Of a stretch of DNA of 64,000 nucleotides, positions 47,844-56,150 are shown in pieces (within the stretch, counting starts at the first letter, position 1; the number at the start of each line of letters is the position of its first letter). The DNA comes from Amycolatopsis umgeniensis. GTDB lineage: Bacteria > Actinomycetota > Actinomycetes > Mycobacteriales > Pseudonocardiaceae. Both the position numbers and the translations under genes were made by a program. The stretch spans positions 3,782,001-3,846,000 of the forward strand of contig NZ_JACHMX010000001.1 in NCBI RefSeq assembly GCF_014205155.1, read 5' to 3'. Below the pieces are notes generated by a model. It made no database searches. It saw only the letters and a program-made list of their open reading frames with translations, and had not been told where the DNA came from.

Positions 47844-48907
47844 CCGTGCAGGCGCCGCACCCAGGCCGCCGGATCGGTGATCTCGGCCCTGGTCGGCAAC
47901 GTGTTCGGCGACGTCCACACCGCGTTGAAGCCGTCCATGCCGACGGCTCCGACGACGTGTTTGGTGAACTTCGCGCCCTGTTCGTACTGGCGCATCTTCG
48001 CGTCCACACCGAGCAGGCCGCGCAGCACACGGTCGATCAGCCCGCCGCCCTTGCGCCGGGCGGTGAACCGCGACCGGATCAGTTCGACGCTCGGCACCAC
48101 CTGCGGCCCGACGGCGTCCATCACGAAATCGGCGTGCCCCTCCAGCAGGGTGGAGAGCGCGAGCAGCCTGTCGAACACCGCTCGTTCGCTCGGGGACTGC
48201 AGGAGTTCGGCGAGTCCGGCGCCGGTCGCCTTGCCCTTGCCGATCTGCTTGATGGTGTCCGGCAGACGGCCGACCAGATCGCTCAGCCCGTCCGCGTCGC
48301 GGCCGGCGAGCCCGCCGATCAGGCGCTCGACCTCGTCGGCGAAATAGTCGCGCAGCCAGGTGACCGCGGTGAACTGCAGCCGGTGGGTGCATTCGTGCAG
48401 GCAGACCCACAGCCGGAAGTCGTGGCCCGGCACGTCCATCGCGCGCTGGGCGGCGACCACGTTCGGCGCGACGAGCACCAGCCGGCCACGGCGTTCCGGC
48501 CCGCCGAACGGGTCGTACTGGCCGAGTACGCGGGAGGCCAGGAACGCGAGCACCAGACCGGTCTGGACACCGGCGCCACCGGCCAGCACGGGCGCCAGCG
48601 GGCCGCCTTGGGCCTCCGGCAGCGCGCGGCCGGTGAGCGCGTCGAGCCCCGCGGCGGCCGAGCGGACCCAGCCGGGCCTGTCGACGACTTCGGCGGGCAG
48701 CAGCGGCAGGTCGAGGCCGAGTCCGGTCAGCTCCCGGACGTGCCCCTCGGCCTCGATGGTCAGTTCGCGTAGCTCGGCGACGGCTTCATCGGCCTCTTCG
48801 CGGTCGACGACCGGACCGCCGCGCACCAGGAGAGCGCCCGTCGAGGCGGCCAGGGACCAGTCGACCATCGAACGCGTCTTGGTCGGCGTTTCCTCAGTCA
48901 CTCTCAT
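47840..48907 (-). CDS. Zinc-dependent metalloprotease family (Rv3626c homologue)
   Basis: 355 residues. The zinc motif HECTHRLQF is clear in VCLHECTHRLQFTAVTWL, with the conserved DYFADEVERL after it. This family was first named from links to coenzyme F420 genes and is often annotated as zinc-dependent metalloprotease; no substrate is known. Located between dacB-like and tilS genes as in M. tuberculosis. Mainly cytoplasmic or membrane-associated. Confidence 0.85.
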   Translation of the reverse strand: MRVTEETPTKTRSMVDWSLAASTGALLVRGGPVVDREEADEAVAELRELTIEAEGHVRELTGLGLDLPLLPAEVVDRPGWVRSAAAGLDALTGRALPEAQGGPLAPVLAGGAGVQTGLVLAFLASRVLGQYDPFGGPERRGRLVLVAPNVVAAQRAMDVPGHDFRLWVCLHECTHRLQFTAVTWLRDYFADEVERLIGGLAGRDADGLSDLVGRLPDTIKQIGKGKATGAGLAELLQSPSERAVFDRLLALSTLLEGHADFVMDAVGPQVVPSVELIRSRFTARRKGGGLIDRVLRGLLGVDAKMRQYEQGAKFTKHVVGAVGMDGFNAVWTSPNTLPTRAEITDPAAWVRRLHG

Positions 48908-48977
48908 GACGCTACCCGCTGGAAGACCGAATTCCGCCTCGACTTCCTCACGCTCCGATTCCGGTCGCTCACCGGAA

Positions 48978-51086
48978 TCAGCGGCAGCCGCACTTGTGCA
49001 GGGTCGCCGCGACGACGTCGAGCGCGGCCCGGCCCTTGTTCTGGTCCGAACCGGACGACATCAGCGCGAACACCAGCATGCGGCCGTCGGTGTCGAGCAC
49101 CACGCCCGCCAGGGTGTTCACCCCGGACAGCGTCCCGGTCTTGCCGCGCACCCAGCCACGGCCCGCCGCCGAAGCGGGATCGCCGTAGCGCTTCTCCAGC
49201 GTCCCGCTGCCACCCGCGACGGGAAGACCCGCCAGCAGCGGCCGCAGTTTGGCCGTCCTCGGATCCTTGCCGTCCGGCGCCGCCGCGACCGCGAGGATCT
49301 CGCTGAGCACCTTGGCCGGGATCTTGTTCTGGTCGGACAAGCCGCTGCCGTCGTTGATCTGGACGCCGGTGAGATCGAAACCGGCCTGTTTGAGCACGTC
49401 CAGCGTCGCGGCCGCGCCGCCAGCGAACGACGGCTCGGCGCCCTTGGCGAGCGCGATCTGGCGGGCGAGGACGTCGGCGAGCATGTTGTCGGAAAGCTGC
49501 AGCAGCGAGTTGGCGAACTCCGCCAGCGGTTGCGACTTGACCTCGCCGAGCACCTTCGCGTCCTTCGGCGCCGTCGTCGTCCCGCCCGATTGGGCTTCGA
49601 GCTTCCCCGCGATCTTCTGGGTCAGCGCGGTCGCGGGATTGGCGATGCGGGGCGCGTGGTCGCTCTTCGGGTCGTTGCGGCCGCCGTCGGCCATCACGGG
49701 GACGACCGGGGCCATGTAGGTGTTCCCGGCGACGGTGTCCTCCGGGTCCCAGCCCTTCGCCGACGTCGGTCCCTTGAACAGGCTGACGTCCAGCTGGACC
49801 TTGGAGATCTTGCCGCCGCTCGCCTTCTTGACCTGGGCGACGAGATCGTCGACGTGGGCGGCGCCCGGGTACAGCGGCGAGTCCGTGCCCAGCGGCAGCG
49901 AAGTCAGCGAGGGATCGCCGCCCGCGACGAGGATGACCGTGCCCGGGTCGGCGCCCTGGACGATCTTCGTCGAGATCTGCGTCCCGTGGTCCAGCGACAG
50001 CAAAGCGGCCGCGACGACGAGGATCTTCGTGGTCGACGCCGGGGTCAGCGGGGTGGTGGAGTTCTTGTCCCAGAGGACGTCGCCGGTCGCGGCGTCCACG
50101 ACGGTGCCGGTGAGCGTGCCGAGGTCGGCGGCTCCGGCGGGGCCCGCCAGCGCGGCGGCGAGACCCGCTTTCGTCGGCGCGACGCCGTTGATGTCCGGCC
50201 CGTGCAGGACCCGGGTGACACCGGCGGGTTTGGGGATGTCGCCCTTCGGCGCGTTCGGCGCCCAGGGCAGGCCGAGCCGGTTCGACACCTTCGGTGTCGC
50301 GGCGGCGGCGCCCATCCCGGCGAGCAGGAGCACGACGACCAGGGACGTGATCAGCAGGACCTTGCGCTTGCGCTTCTTCGGCTTCGGCGCGGAAGCCGTC
50401 TCGACGGCCGGGGGTTCTTCGGACGGCGACTCGAGCTGCTGGATCCCGACAGTGGCTTCGGAATCGAAGTGCTCTTCGGCGGGCTCGATGCGGACCGGGC
50501 GCGCGTGCATGGTCGCGGACGGGACCTGCGCGGGAGGCGGTGGCTCGACCCGGCTCTGCTCGGGACGGCGCGGCGGCTCCTGGATCGGGAGTTCTTGGCG
50601 CTGAGGTTCTTGGCGCTGAGGTTCTTGGCGCTGGGGTTCTTGGCGCTGGGGTTCTTGAGGCAGAGGCTCTGGTCTCGCGAGCTCGTGTTCCCGCGTCGGG
50701 GTGGCGGCGCCGCGGTCGAACTGGTCCCAGTCCGGCTCTTCCGTCTGCCGAGGCTGAACGGGCTGCACGAAGACCGTCTTCGGCGCCTCGGGCTCCTCCG
50801 GCTCGACAGGCGTCACCGGTGCGAAAGCAGACCACTGCGGTGTCGGAGTCTCCGGGACGTCCGGTTCTTCCTCGACCTCTACGACCGGCGAGAACCACGA
50901 ATCACTTTCGGGTGTGACCTTCGGCACTGCCAGCTCTTCGGTCTTGCCGTTCGCCAGACCCGACATGGGCAGCCAGACGGTGGCCTCACCGCCCCCTTTG
51001 GCGCCCTTGGGCTCGCCGGATGAGGTGTCCTTGTCGTCCGACGGCCACCTCGGGTCATCGTTTTCCGGCACGTAACGCTCCTTCAT
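48978..51086 (-). CDS. PBP4-type D-Ala-D-Ala carboxypeptidase with long cytoplasmic arm
   Basis: 702 residues from the ATG at 51086. S13 peptidase motifs are complete: SxxK in TPASTTK, SxN in LSDN and KTG in RGKTGTLSG. The domain is secreted after one membrane helix near 245-265 (VLLITSLVVVLLLAG). Before it lies a 240-residue proline/glutamate-rich cytoplasmic segment, with tandem QEPQR pentapeptides encoded by a 15-bp repeat. It trims peptidoglycan stem peptides. Equivalent of Rv3627c, but the long arm is unusual. Confidence 0.9.
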   Translation of the reverse strand: MKERYVPENDDPRWPSDDKDTSSGEPKGAKGGGEATVWLPMSGLANGKTEELAVPKVTPESDSWFSPVVEVEEEPDVPETPTPQWSAFAPVTPVEPEEPEAPKTVFVQPVQPRQTEEPDWDQFDRGAATPTREHELARPEPLPQEPQRQEPQRQEPQRQEPQRQELPIQEPPRRPEQSRVEPPPPAQVPSATMHARPVRIEPAEEHFDSEATVGIQQLESPSEEPPAVETASAPKPKKRKRKVLLITSLVVVLLLAGMGAAAATPKVSNRLGLPWAPNAPKGDIPKPAGVTRVLHGPDINGVAPTKAGLAAALAGPAGAADLGTLTGTVVDAATGDVLWDKNSTTPLTPASTTKILVVAAALLSLDHGTQISTKIVQGADPGTVILVAGGDPSLTSLPLGTDSPLYPGAAHVDDLVAQVKKASGGKISKVQLDVSLFKGPTSAKGWDPEDTVAGNTYMAPVVPVMADGGRNDPKSDHAPRIANPATALTQKIAGKLEAQSGGTTTAPKDAKVLGEVKSQPLAEFANSLLQLSDNMLADVLARQIALAKGAEPSFAGGAAATLDVLKQAGFDLTGVQINDGSGLSDQNKIPAKVLSEILAVAAAPDGKDPRTAKLRPLLAGLPVAGGSGTLEKRYGDPASAAGRGWVRGKTGTLSGVNTLAGVVLDTDGRMLVFALMSSGSDQNKGRAALDVVAATLHKCGCR
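50590..50658. repeat. 15-bp tandem repeat inside the carboxypeptidase gene
   Basis: GGTTCTTGGCGCTGA recurs four to five times with few changes and encodes QEPQR repeats in the cytoplasmic arm. Such repeats change copy number easily. Confidence 0.8.
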
Positions 51087-51237
51087 CCACCGTCCGGGGA
51101 AGGGGCCAAGCTCACATACGACCACATCGATGCGACCGCCCGAGCCCCCGTGGTCCACACTAGTGAAGACAAGACGATGATTTCGGTGAGCCGTCCGCGA
51201 GGCGGGGCGTACCAAAGACGAGAGCAGCGAGGCCGGC

Positions 51238-51753
51238 GTGGAATTCGACGTCACTATCGAAATCCCCAAGGGGGAGCGCAACAAGTACGAGGTGGACCAC
51301 AAGACCGGTCGGATCAAGCTCGACCGGACCCTGTTCACCGCCACCCAGTACCCCGCCGACTACGGGTTCATCGACGACACCCTCGGCCAGGACGGCGACC
51401 CGCTCGACGTGCTGGTGCTCGTCCAGGAGCCGACCTTCCCGGGTTGCCTGATCCGCTGCCGCGCGATCGGCATGTTCCGAATGACCGACGAGAAAGGCCC
51501 GGACGACAAGGTCCTCGCGGTCCCGACGAACGACCCGCGCCTCGAGCACCTGCGCGACATCCACCACCTGAACGAGTTCCACAAGCTCGAGATCCAGCAC
51601 TTCTTCGAGGTGTACAAGGATCTGGAGCCGGGCAAGAGCGTCGAGGGTTCGACCTGGGTCGGGCGCACCGACGCCGAGGCCGAGATCAAGCGTTCGTACG
51701 AGCGTGAGACCGATCGGCTGGCGAAGGAAGCCGTCGACGGTCCTTCTCACTAG
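51238..51753 (+). CDS. ppa: Inorganic pyrophosphatase, family I
   Basis: 171 residues from the GTG at 51238. [30 protein letters not shown] is the family start; the metal-binding signature DGDPLDVLV and the KxxDxxxx region EHLRDIHHL are present. Hydrolyses PPi and drives biosynthesis. A long palindrome terminator follows. Confidence 0.97.
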   Translation: MEFDVTIEIPKGERNKYEVDHKTGRIKLDRTLFTATQYPADYGFIDDTLGQDGDPLDVLVLVQEPTFPGCLIRCRAIGMFRMTDEKGPDDKVLAVPTNDPRLEHLRDIHHLNEFHKLEIQHFFEVYKDLEPGKSVEGSTWVGRTDAEAEIKRSYERETDRLAKEAVDGPSH

Positions 51754-51765
51754 CTCGCAGGGCTG

Positions 51766-51806
51766 AAGGGGCCCTTCACCGCATGTCATGCGGTGAAGGG
51801 CCCCTT
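51766..51806. terminator. 20-bp perfect palindrome after ppa
   Basis: AAGGGGCCCTTCACCGCATG and its exact inverse flank a single T; the run CCCCTTT follows. It contains the GTGAAGGG core of the hairpin family and probably ends ppa transcription. Confidence 0.75.
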
Positions 51807-51833
51807 TGCTTCGTCTTATGCGGGGCCGCGAGT

Positions 51834-51900
51834 CGTCCGTCCAGTCACGCGTGTCGTCCGTCTGATCACACGTGCCGTCCACCCGATCACGCGAAGTACC
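51834..51900. repeat. 21-bp degenerate tandem array E
   Basis: Three units in reverse orientation (TCACGCGTGTCGTCCG, TCACACGTGCCGTCCA, TCACGCGAAGTACC) at 21-base steps, between convergent ppa and glyA. Confidence 0.65.
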
Positions 51901-51921
51901 AGCTCGGTCACCTGTACTCGG

Positions 51922-53190
51922 CTAGGCGCGGTAACCCGGGATCGGGAACGGCGCCAGGAACTCGCGGATCTCGGCGGCGATCGTGTCCAGGGCGGACTCC
52001 TCCTCGGCAGCCGCGGCGGTGATCGTGCGATCGATCCACTCCGCCACCTTGACCTGGTGCTCCGGCTCGAGCCCGCGGGTGGTGATCGCGGAGGTGCCGA
52101 GCCGGATACCGGACGGGTCGAACGGCTTGCGCGGGTCGAACGGCACGGTGTTGTAGTTCAGCTCGATCCCGGCCCGGTCCAGCGCCTGCGCGGCGGGCTT
52201 GCCCGGCACGTTCTTGCCGGTCAGGTCGATCAGCAGCAGGTGGTTGTCGGTACCGCCGGACACGAGGTCGTACCCGCGTTCCACCAGCGCCTCCGCGAGC
52301 GCGCGGGCGTTGGCGACGATGGCGTGCGCGTAGTCGCGGAACTCCGGCTTCTGGGCCTCGCCCAGCGCGACGGCGATCGCGGCGGTCGTGTGGTTGTGCG
52401 GGCCGCCCTGCAAGCCGGGGAACACCGCCTTGTCGACGGCCTTCGCGTGGTCGGCGTCGGAAAGGATCATCGCGCCGCGCGGGCCGCGCAGCGTCTTGTG
52501 CGTGGTCGTGGTGATGACCTGCGCGTGCCCGACCGGCGACGGATGCGCGCCACCCGCGACGAGACCGGCGATATGCGCGATGTCGGCGACCAGGACGGCG
52601 TCGACCTCGCGGGCGATTTCCGCGAACGCCGGGAAGTCGATGGTGCGCGGGATCGCGGTGCCGCCCGCGAAGATCAGCTTCGGCCGGTGCTGCAGCGCGA
52701 GTTCACGCACCTGGTCGAGGTCGACGCGGCCGGTCTCCTTGCGGACGCCGTAGCGCACCGGGGTGAACCACTTGCCGGTCGCGGAAACGCTCCAGCCGTG
52801 CGTGAGGTGACCGCCGTCCGGCAGCGCCATGCCGAGCACGGTGTCGCCGGGCTTCGCGAACGCGAGGTACACCGCCAGGTTCGCCGGGGAACCGGAGTAC
52901 GGCTGGACGTTGGCGTGGTCGGCGCCGAAGACGGCCTTCGCGCGCTCGATGGCGAGGTTCTCGACCTGGTCGACGAGCTGCTGGCCCTCGTAGTACCGCT
53001 TGCCGGCGTAGCCCTCGGAGTACTTGTTGGTGAGGACGGTGCCCGTCGCCTCCAGGACGGCCTGGGAGACGTAGTTCTCGGACGCGATCAGGCGGATCTT
53101 GTCGTGCTGACGCTTCGCCTCGTCCTCGACGAGCCCGGCGATCTGCGGGTCCGCGGCGGCGAGCGCGGACAGTTCTGGCTGGTGTGTCAT
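51922..53190 (-). CDS. glyA: Serine hydroxymethyltransferase
   Basis: 422 residues from the ATG at 53190. PLP enzyme that turns serine and THF into glycine and methylene-THF. The PLP-lysine motif TTTTHKTLRGPRGA and IASENYVSQAVLEATGTVLTNKYSEGY are canonical. Expression is controlled by a ZTP riboswitch whose last hairpin covers the RBS (GGAG). The gene therefore responds to one-carbon shortage, matching the folate genes elsewhere in the window. Confidence 0.97.
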   Translation of the reverse strand: MTHQPELSALAAADPQIAGLVEDEAKRQHDKIRLIASENYVSQAVLEATGTVLTNKYSEGYAGKRYYEGQQLVDQVENLAIERAKAVFGADHANVQPYSGSPANLAVYLAFAKPGDTVLGMALPDGGHLTHGWSVSATGKWFTPVRYGVRKETGRVDLDQVRELALQHRPKLIFAGGTAIPRTIDFPAFAEIAREVDAVLVADIAHIAGLVAGGAHPSPVGHAQVITTTTHKTLRGPRGAMILSDADHAKAVDKAVFPGLQGGPHNHTTAAIAVALGEAQKPEFRDYAHAIVANARALAEALVERGYDLVSGGTDNHLLLIDLTGKNVPGKPAAQALDRAGIELNYNTVPFDPRKPFDPSGIRLGTSAITTRGLEPEHQVKVAEWIDRTITAAAAEEESALDTIAAEIREFLAPFPIPGYRA

Positions 53191-53300
53191 GGCGTACTCC
53201 GGCTCAGGAGTGGCCTTCACCCAGGCGCGCGGTGCCGGCCTGAATTCGCTTCCCGGTGGTGCTCCACCTCAAATGCGCCAGTCGCTGGTGCCCTCAGAGC
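53191..53300 (-). ncRNA. ZTP riboswitch (pfl motif) of glyA
   Basis: On the minus strand the conserved pfl blocks occur in order: GACTGGCG, then a GAGGTGG/CCACC hairpin, GGGAAGCG, a linker, and CCGCGCGCCTGGG, which forms the pseudoknot. It binds ZTP/ZMP, signals of 10-formyl-THF lack. After it ACTCC (53207-53211) can pair with the RBS GGAGT (53196-53200), seven bases before the ATG, so control is probably translational. Confidence 0.92.
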
Positions 53301-53720
53301 CTAGTGCACTCCGCCGGGGCGGGAATCGGCATGCGGGCGATGTCCGGCACACCAACGGCGGCTGCAGCCGGCCGTCCGATCACAGAACGCCTCCGCGCAG
53401 ACGGCGCAGCGCTTGATCCGCCGCCAGCCGCCGAACGCGACCAGTTCCGCCAGCCCGGAGGCGCCCGCGACCAGGTCGCCGCATCCCGGCCACGGCGTCA
53501 CAAGTACTACACGCCAACCGTTTCCCGCCTCGACGAGCCGTGGCGCCGCGCCGTTGCCCGCCAGGATCCGGTTGAGCCGATCGGCGGCGGCGTGCTCGTC
53601 GGGCAACGCCGAAACGACCCCGGCGAGCCACGGATTCCCTTGTGCCAGCAGCCTTTCCGCGATCTCGAGCGCCGGGTCGAGATCACGGAAAGGCGGGACG
53701 ATCACATGCTTGCGGGTCAC
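53301..53720 (-). CDS. Small CGNR-like zinc-finger protein
   Basis: 139 residues. The C-terminus IKRCAVCAEAFCDRTAGCSRRWCAGH has the Cys spacing of CGNR-type zinc fingers, though the final CGNR is changed. The N-terminal 90 residues have no clear motif. The start GTG overlaps the L11 paralogue by four bases, so both are made from one mRNA. It may bind DNA or RNA; function unknown. Its stop is immediately followed by the glyA riboswitch. Confidence 0.6.
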   Translation of the reverse strand: MTRKHVIVPPFRDLDPALEIAERLLAQGNPWLAGVVSALPDEHAAADRLNRILAGNGAAPRLVEAGNGWRVVLVTPWPGCGDLVAGASGLAELVAFGGWRRIKRCAVCAEAFCDRTAGCSRRWCAGHRPHADSRPGGVH

Positions 53721-54148
53721 GGTTCTTCGATCGCGACACCCATCGAGCGGGCCGTGCCCGCGATCGTGCGCATGGCCGCGCCGAGGTCCCCGGTGTTGAG
53801 ATCCGGCAGTTTCCGCTCGGCGATCCCGCGCAGCTGATCCTGGGTGAGCTTCCCGGCGACCTCATGTCCGGGACGGCCGGATCCCTTGCCGCCCAAGGCT
53901 TTCTTGATGAGGAAAGACGTGGGCGGGGTCTTCAGCCGGAGTTCGAAGGAGCGGTCTTCGAACACCGACACGACCACCGGGATGATCTCGCCGCGGTGCG
54001 CGGCCGTCGCCGCGTCGTAGGTCTTCTTGACCTCGACGAGGTTCACGCCGGTCTGGCCCAGCGTCTTCCCGAGGTCGACCACCGGCGCGTCGCCGGCGGT
54101 CAACTCGAGCGTCGCCTGGTGCGTCTTCTTCCTGGTCTTCGGTGCCAT
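53717..54148 (-). CDS. Divergent ribosomal protein L11 paralogue
   Basis: 143 residues, full L11 length. L11 features: KTLGQTGVNLVEVKKTYDAAT (hinge), VVVSVFEDRSFELRLKTPP, KLTQDQLRGIAERKLPDLN and IAGTARSMGVAI. The three prolines of ordinary L11 (Pro22, Pro23, Pro26 in E. coli), sites of thiopeptide-resistance mutations, are replaced by Val24, Asp25 and Lys28. It lies alone without L1, so it is not the housekeeping rplK. Leaderless start at 54148 under a MerR-type promoter. Likely a conditional substitute L11; inference. Confidence 0.85.
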   Translation of the reverse strand: MAPKTRKKTHQATLELTAGDAPVVDLGKTLGQTGVNLVEVKKTYDAATAAHRGEIIPVVVSVFEDRSFELRLKTPPTSFLIKKALGGKGSGRPGHEVAGKLTQDQLRGIAERKLPDLNTGDLGAAMRTIAGTARSMGVAIEEP

Positions 54149-54154
54149 GCACCC

Positions 54155-54186
54155 GAAGCTAAGGTCTCCAGTTACTGGAGAGTCAA
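54155..54186 (-). promoter_or_regulatory. MerR-type promoter of the L11 paralogue
   Basis: On the minus strand: -35 TTGACT, a 19-base spacer with the palindrome TCTCCAGTAACTGGAGA (54165-54181), -10 TAGCTT, then seven bases to the ATG. It shares TTGACTCTCCA and AACTGGAGA with the promoter of the MerR gene at 36382, and the same -10-to-ATG distance. Confidence 0.82.
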
Positions 54187-54704
54187 TCGATCGGCTTGAC
54201 GCTTTCCGCGTGCCTGCGCGCCAGCTCCTGGTAGATCGCCGCGTTGTGCTCGACCCAGCCACGGGCGGCGCCGTCGAGCGGGACGTGCTTCTTCGCCGGG
54301 CTGCCCATGGCGACCGTCTCCGGCGGGATGACCATCCCGGGCGTCACCGTGGCACCGGCCGCGACCAGGGCCTTCGCACCGATCTGCGCCTTGTCGAGCA
54401 CGGTGGAGCCGTTCCCGATCAACGCCTGCTCGCCGATCGTGCAGTCGTGCACGAGGCACTGGTGCCCGACGGTGACGTTCTTGCCGACCTCGGTCACGCC
54501 GCCGTTGACGTGGATGACCGAGTTGTCCTGGATGTTGGCGCCCTCGCGGATGAGGATCCGCCCGAAGTCGGCGCGCAGCACGGCGCCGTACCAGACGGAA
54601 GCGCCCTTTTCGACGACGACGTCGCCGATCAGGGTGGCGGTGGGGGCGATCCACGCTTCGGGATCCACCTGGGGACGCTGCCCCTCGAATTCGAACATCG
54701 GCAT
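54183..54704 (-). CDS. Gamma-carbonic-anhydrase-family hexapeptide protein
   Basis: 173 residues from the ATG at 54704. Left-handed beta-helix of hexapeptide repeats (GDVVVEKGASVWYGAVLRADF). Zinc histidines of the gamma-CA type appear in HVNG and VGHQCLVHDC. Close to YrdA/PaaY proteins, of which only some show carbonic anhydrase activity. Its stop codon lies inside the MerR-type promoter of the L11 paralogue. Confidence 0.87.
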   Translation of the reverse strand: MPMFEFEGQRPQVDPEAWIAPTATLIGDVVVEKGASVWYGAVLRADFGRILIREGANIQDNSVIHVNGGVTEVGKNVTVGHQCLVHDCTIGEQALIGNGSTVLDKAQIGAKALVAAGATVTPGMVIPPETVAMGSPAKKHVPLDGAARGWVEHNAAIYQELARRHAESVKPID

Positions 54705-54726
54705 GCCCCGCACCCTATGCGCCCGA

Positions 54727-54795
54727 GCGCGTGAAGGCCCCCTTCCCTCGGCTGGTCACTCAAACCACGGCCGAGGGAAGGGGGCCTTCACGCGC
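54727..54795 (-). terminator. 26-bp perfect hairpin after the M14 carboxypeptidase
   Basis: Arms of 26 bases (starting GCGCGTGAAGGCCCCCTT) pair perfectly around a 17-base loop. It lies 13 bases past the M14 stop. Best copy of the GTGAAGGCCCCCTTC family; no U-run. Confidence 0.7.
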
Positions 54796-54807
54796 AAACG
54801 CTCGCTG

Positions 54808-56052
54808 TCAGCCGATGGCGGTGTTCAGCAGGAGGTCCACGGCCTTGTCGTTACGCGTGGTCTCCCGGACGATCACCTCGTCGGGCGGGTAGAAGCCGGG
54901 GTTGGAACCCCGCGGGTACATCTCGAAGGTGAAGCTCAGGATCTTGTGGGTGCCCCACATCCAGTCGTCGATCGTCCCGTCCGTGATGTACAGGTCGCTC
55001 GACTGCTGCGGCGTGTAGCCGTTGGTCGCCGCCAGCTGCCTGCCCAGCGTCTGGAAACGCTGCGCCTCGGCCGCCGTCATACCCGGCGCGGTGTCGTTGT
55101 ACGTGAAGCCGAACGGCCACAGGACGAGCTCCGAATAGGTGTGGAAGTCGATACTCGCCTTGATCTGCTGGACGCCGCCGATCTTGCGCGAGTTCACGAA
55201 GTTGGACACCGCCCTGGTCTCCGGGGCGGAGAACGCCGAGGGACCGCGGTAGGTCTCGCTGGACGTCGAGCCCGACGAACCGCCGCAGCAGCCCCAGTTG
55301 TAGCCCCAGTTGCGGTTGGGGTCGGTGCCGTTGCCCTGGCGGTTCTTGCGCCAGTACTTGTAGCTGCCGCCGGAGATGTCGTACTCCGAACCGTCCGGGT
55401 TGACGTTCGGGATCACGTAGATCTCGGTGCTGTCGACGAAGCGCTTGATCGCCGGGTCGGAGGCGTAGCCCTGGGTGAACCGGTTCACGATCCGCAGGCA
55501 CATCTCGGTGGTGAGGTGCTCGCGCGCGTGCTGGTTGCAGGTGAAGAGGACTTCGGGCTCGTTCTCGTCGGTCCCGACGTTGTCGCTGATCTTGAGCATG
55601 TTCAGCGCGCGGTTCTGGTACGAGTTGCCGACGCTGCTCAGCCGCGCGATCGACCCGTAGTTCGCCTGGGCGTTGCGCAGTTCCGTGGTGACCTCGGCGT
55701 AGTTGTGGAAGCCGGAGTCCGACGGCGGGAAGTCGTTGATCGCGTTCGTGCCGACCTTCTCCGACCTGTCGACGACGCCGCGCTGCTCGACGCGGAAGCC
55801 GAGCGAGCGGACCTTCGCCGCGTCGCGCGCCTCACCGATGAAGGTGGTCGTACCGCCCGCAGAGCCGAGGACGTCGACGCCCAGCCGTGAGATCTGGGTG
55901 CGCTGCTGTGAGGTGCCGGTACCGAAGACCTCGTAGATCTGGACCTGCGCGTCTTCGGCCTGCTGGTCGGCGGTCGCCGGACTCGCGGCGACCGGGATGG
56001 TGAACGCAGCGACGGCCGCGATCGCCACGGCCATGCACCGTCTTATGCGCAT
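54808..56052 (-). CDS. Secreted zinc carboxypeptidase, M14 family
   Basis: 414 residues with a signal peptide (ending ATA-DQQ). A propeptide-like region to about 120, then the M14 domain: HxxE ligands in [12 protein letters not shown], third ligand His in SIDFHTYSE, substrate-binding NRNWGYNWG and catalytic Glu in [11 protein letters not shown]. Paired cysteines (WGCCGG) match Streptomyces carboxypeptidase T relatives. Extracellular peptide digestion. Confidence 0.93.
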   Translation of the reverse strand: MRIRRCMAVAIAAVAAFTIPVAASPATADQQAEDAQVQIYEVFGTGTSQQRTQISRLGVDVLGSAGGTTTFIGEARDAAKVRSLGFRVEQRGVVDRSEKVGTNAINDFPPSDSGFHNYAEVTTELRNAQANYGSIARLSSVGNSYQNRALNMLKISDNVGTDENEPEVLFTCNQHAREHLTTEMCLRIVNRFTQGYASDPAIKRFVDSTEIYVIPNVNPDGSEYDISGGSYKYWRKNRQGNGTDPNRNWGYNWGCCGGSSGSTSSETYRGPSAFSAPETRAVSNFVNSRKIGGVQQIKASIDFHTYSELVLWPFGFTYNDTAPGMTAAEAQRFQTLGRQLAATNGYTPQQSSDLYITDGTIDDWMWGTHKILSFTFEMYPRGSNPGFYPPDEVIVRETTRNDKAVDLLLNTAIG

Positions 56053-56150
56053 CGTCGTCTCCTAGCTCTCAGGCAAGGGAAGGGAACCTCACCATGGCGG
56101 GAGCCGGATGTACCGAACAATCCGTAACGGTACGGATCTAATGCGTATTT

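Noticed and set aside
53717..54148. L11 paralogue taken as the housekeeping rplK
   Set aside because: No rplA, secE or nusG nearby, MerR-type promoter, and loss of conserved prolines.
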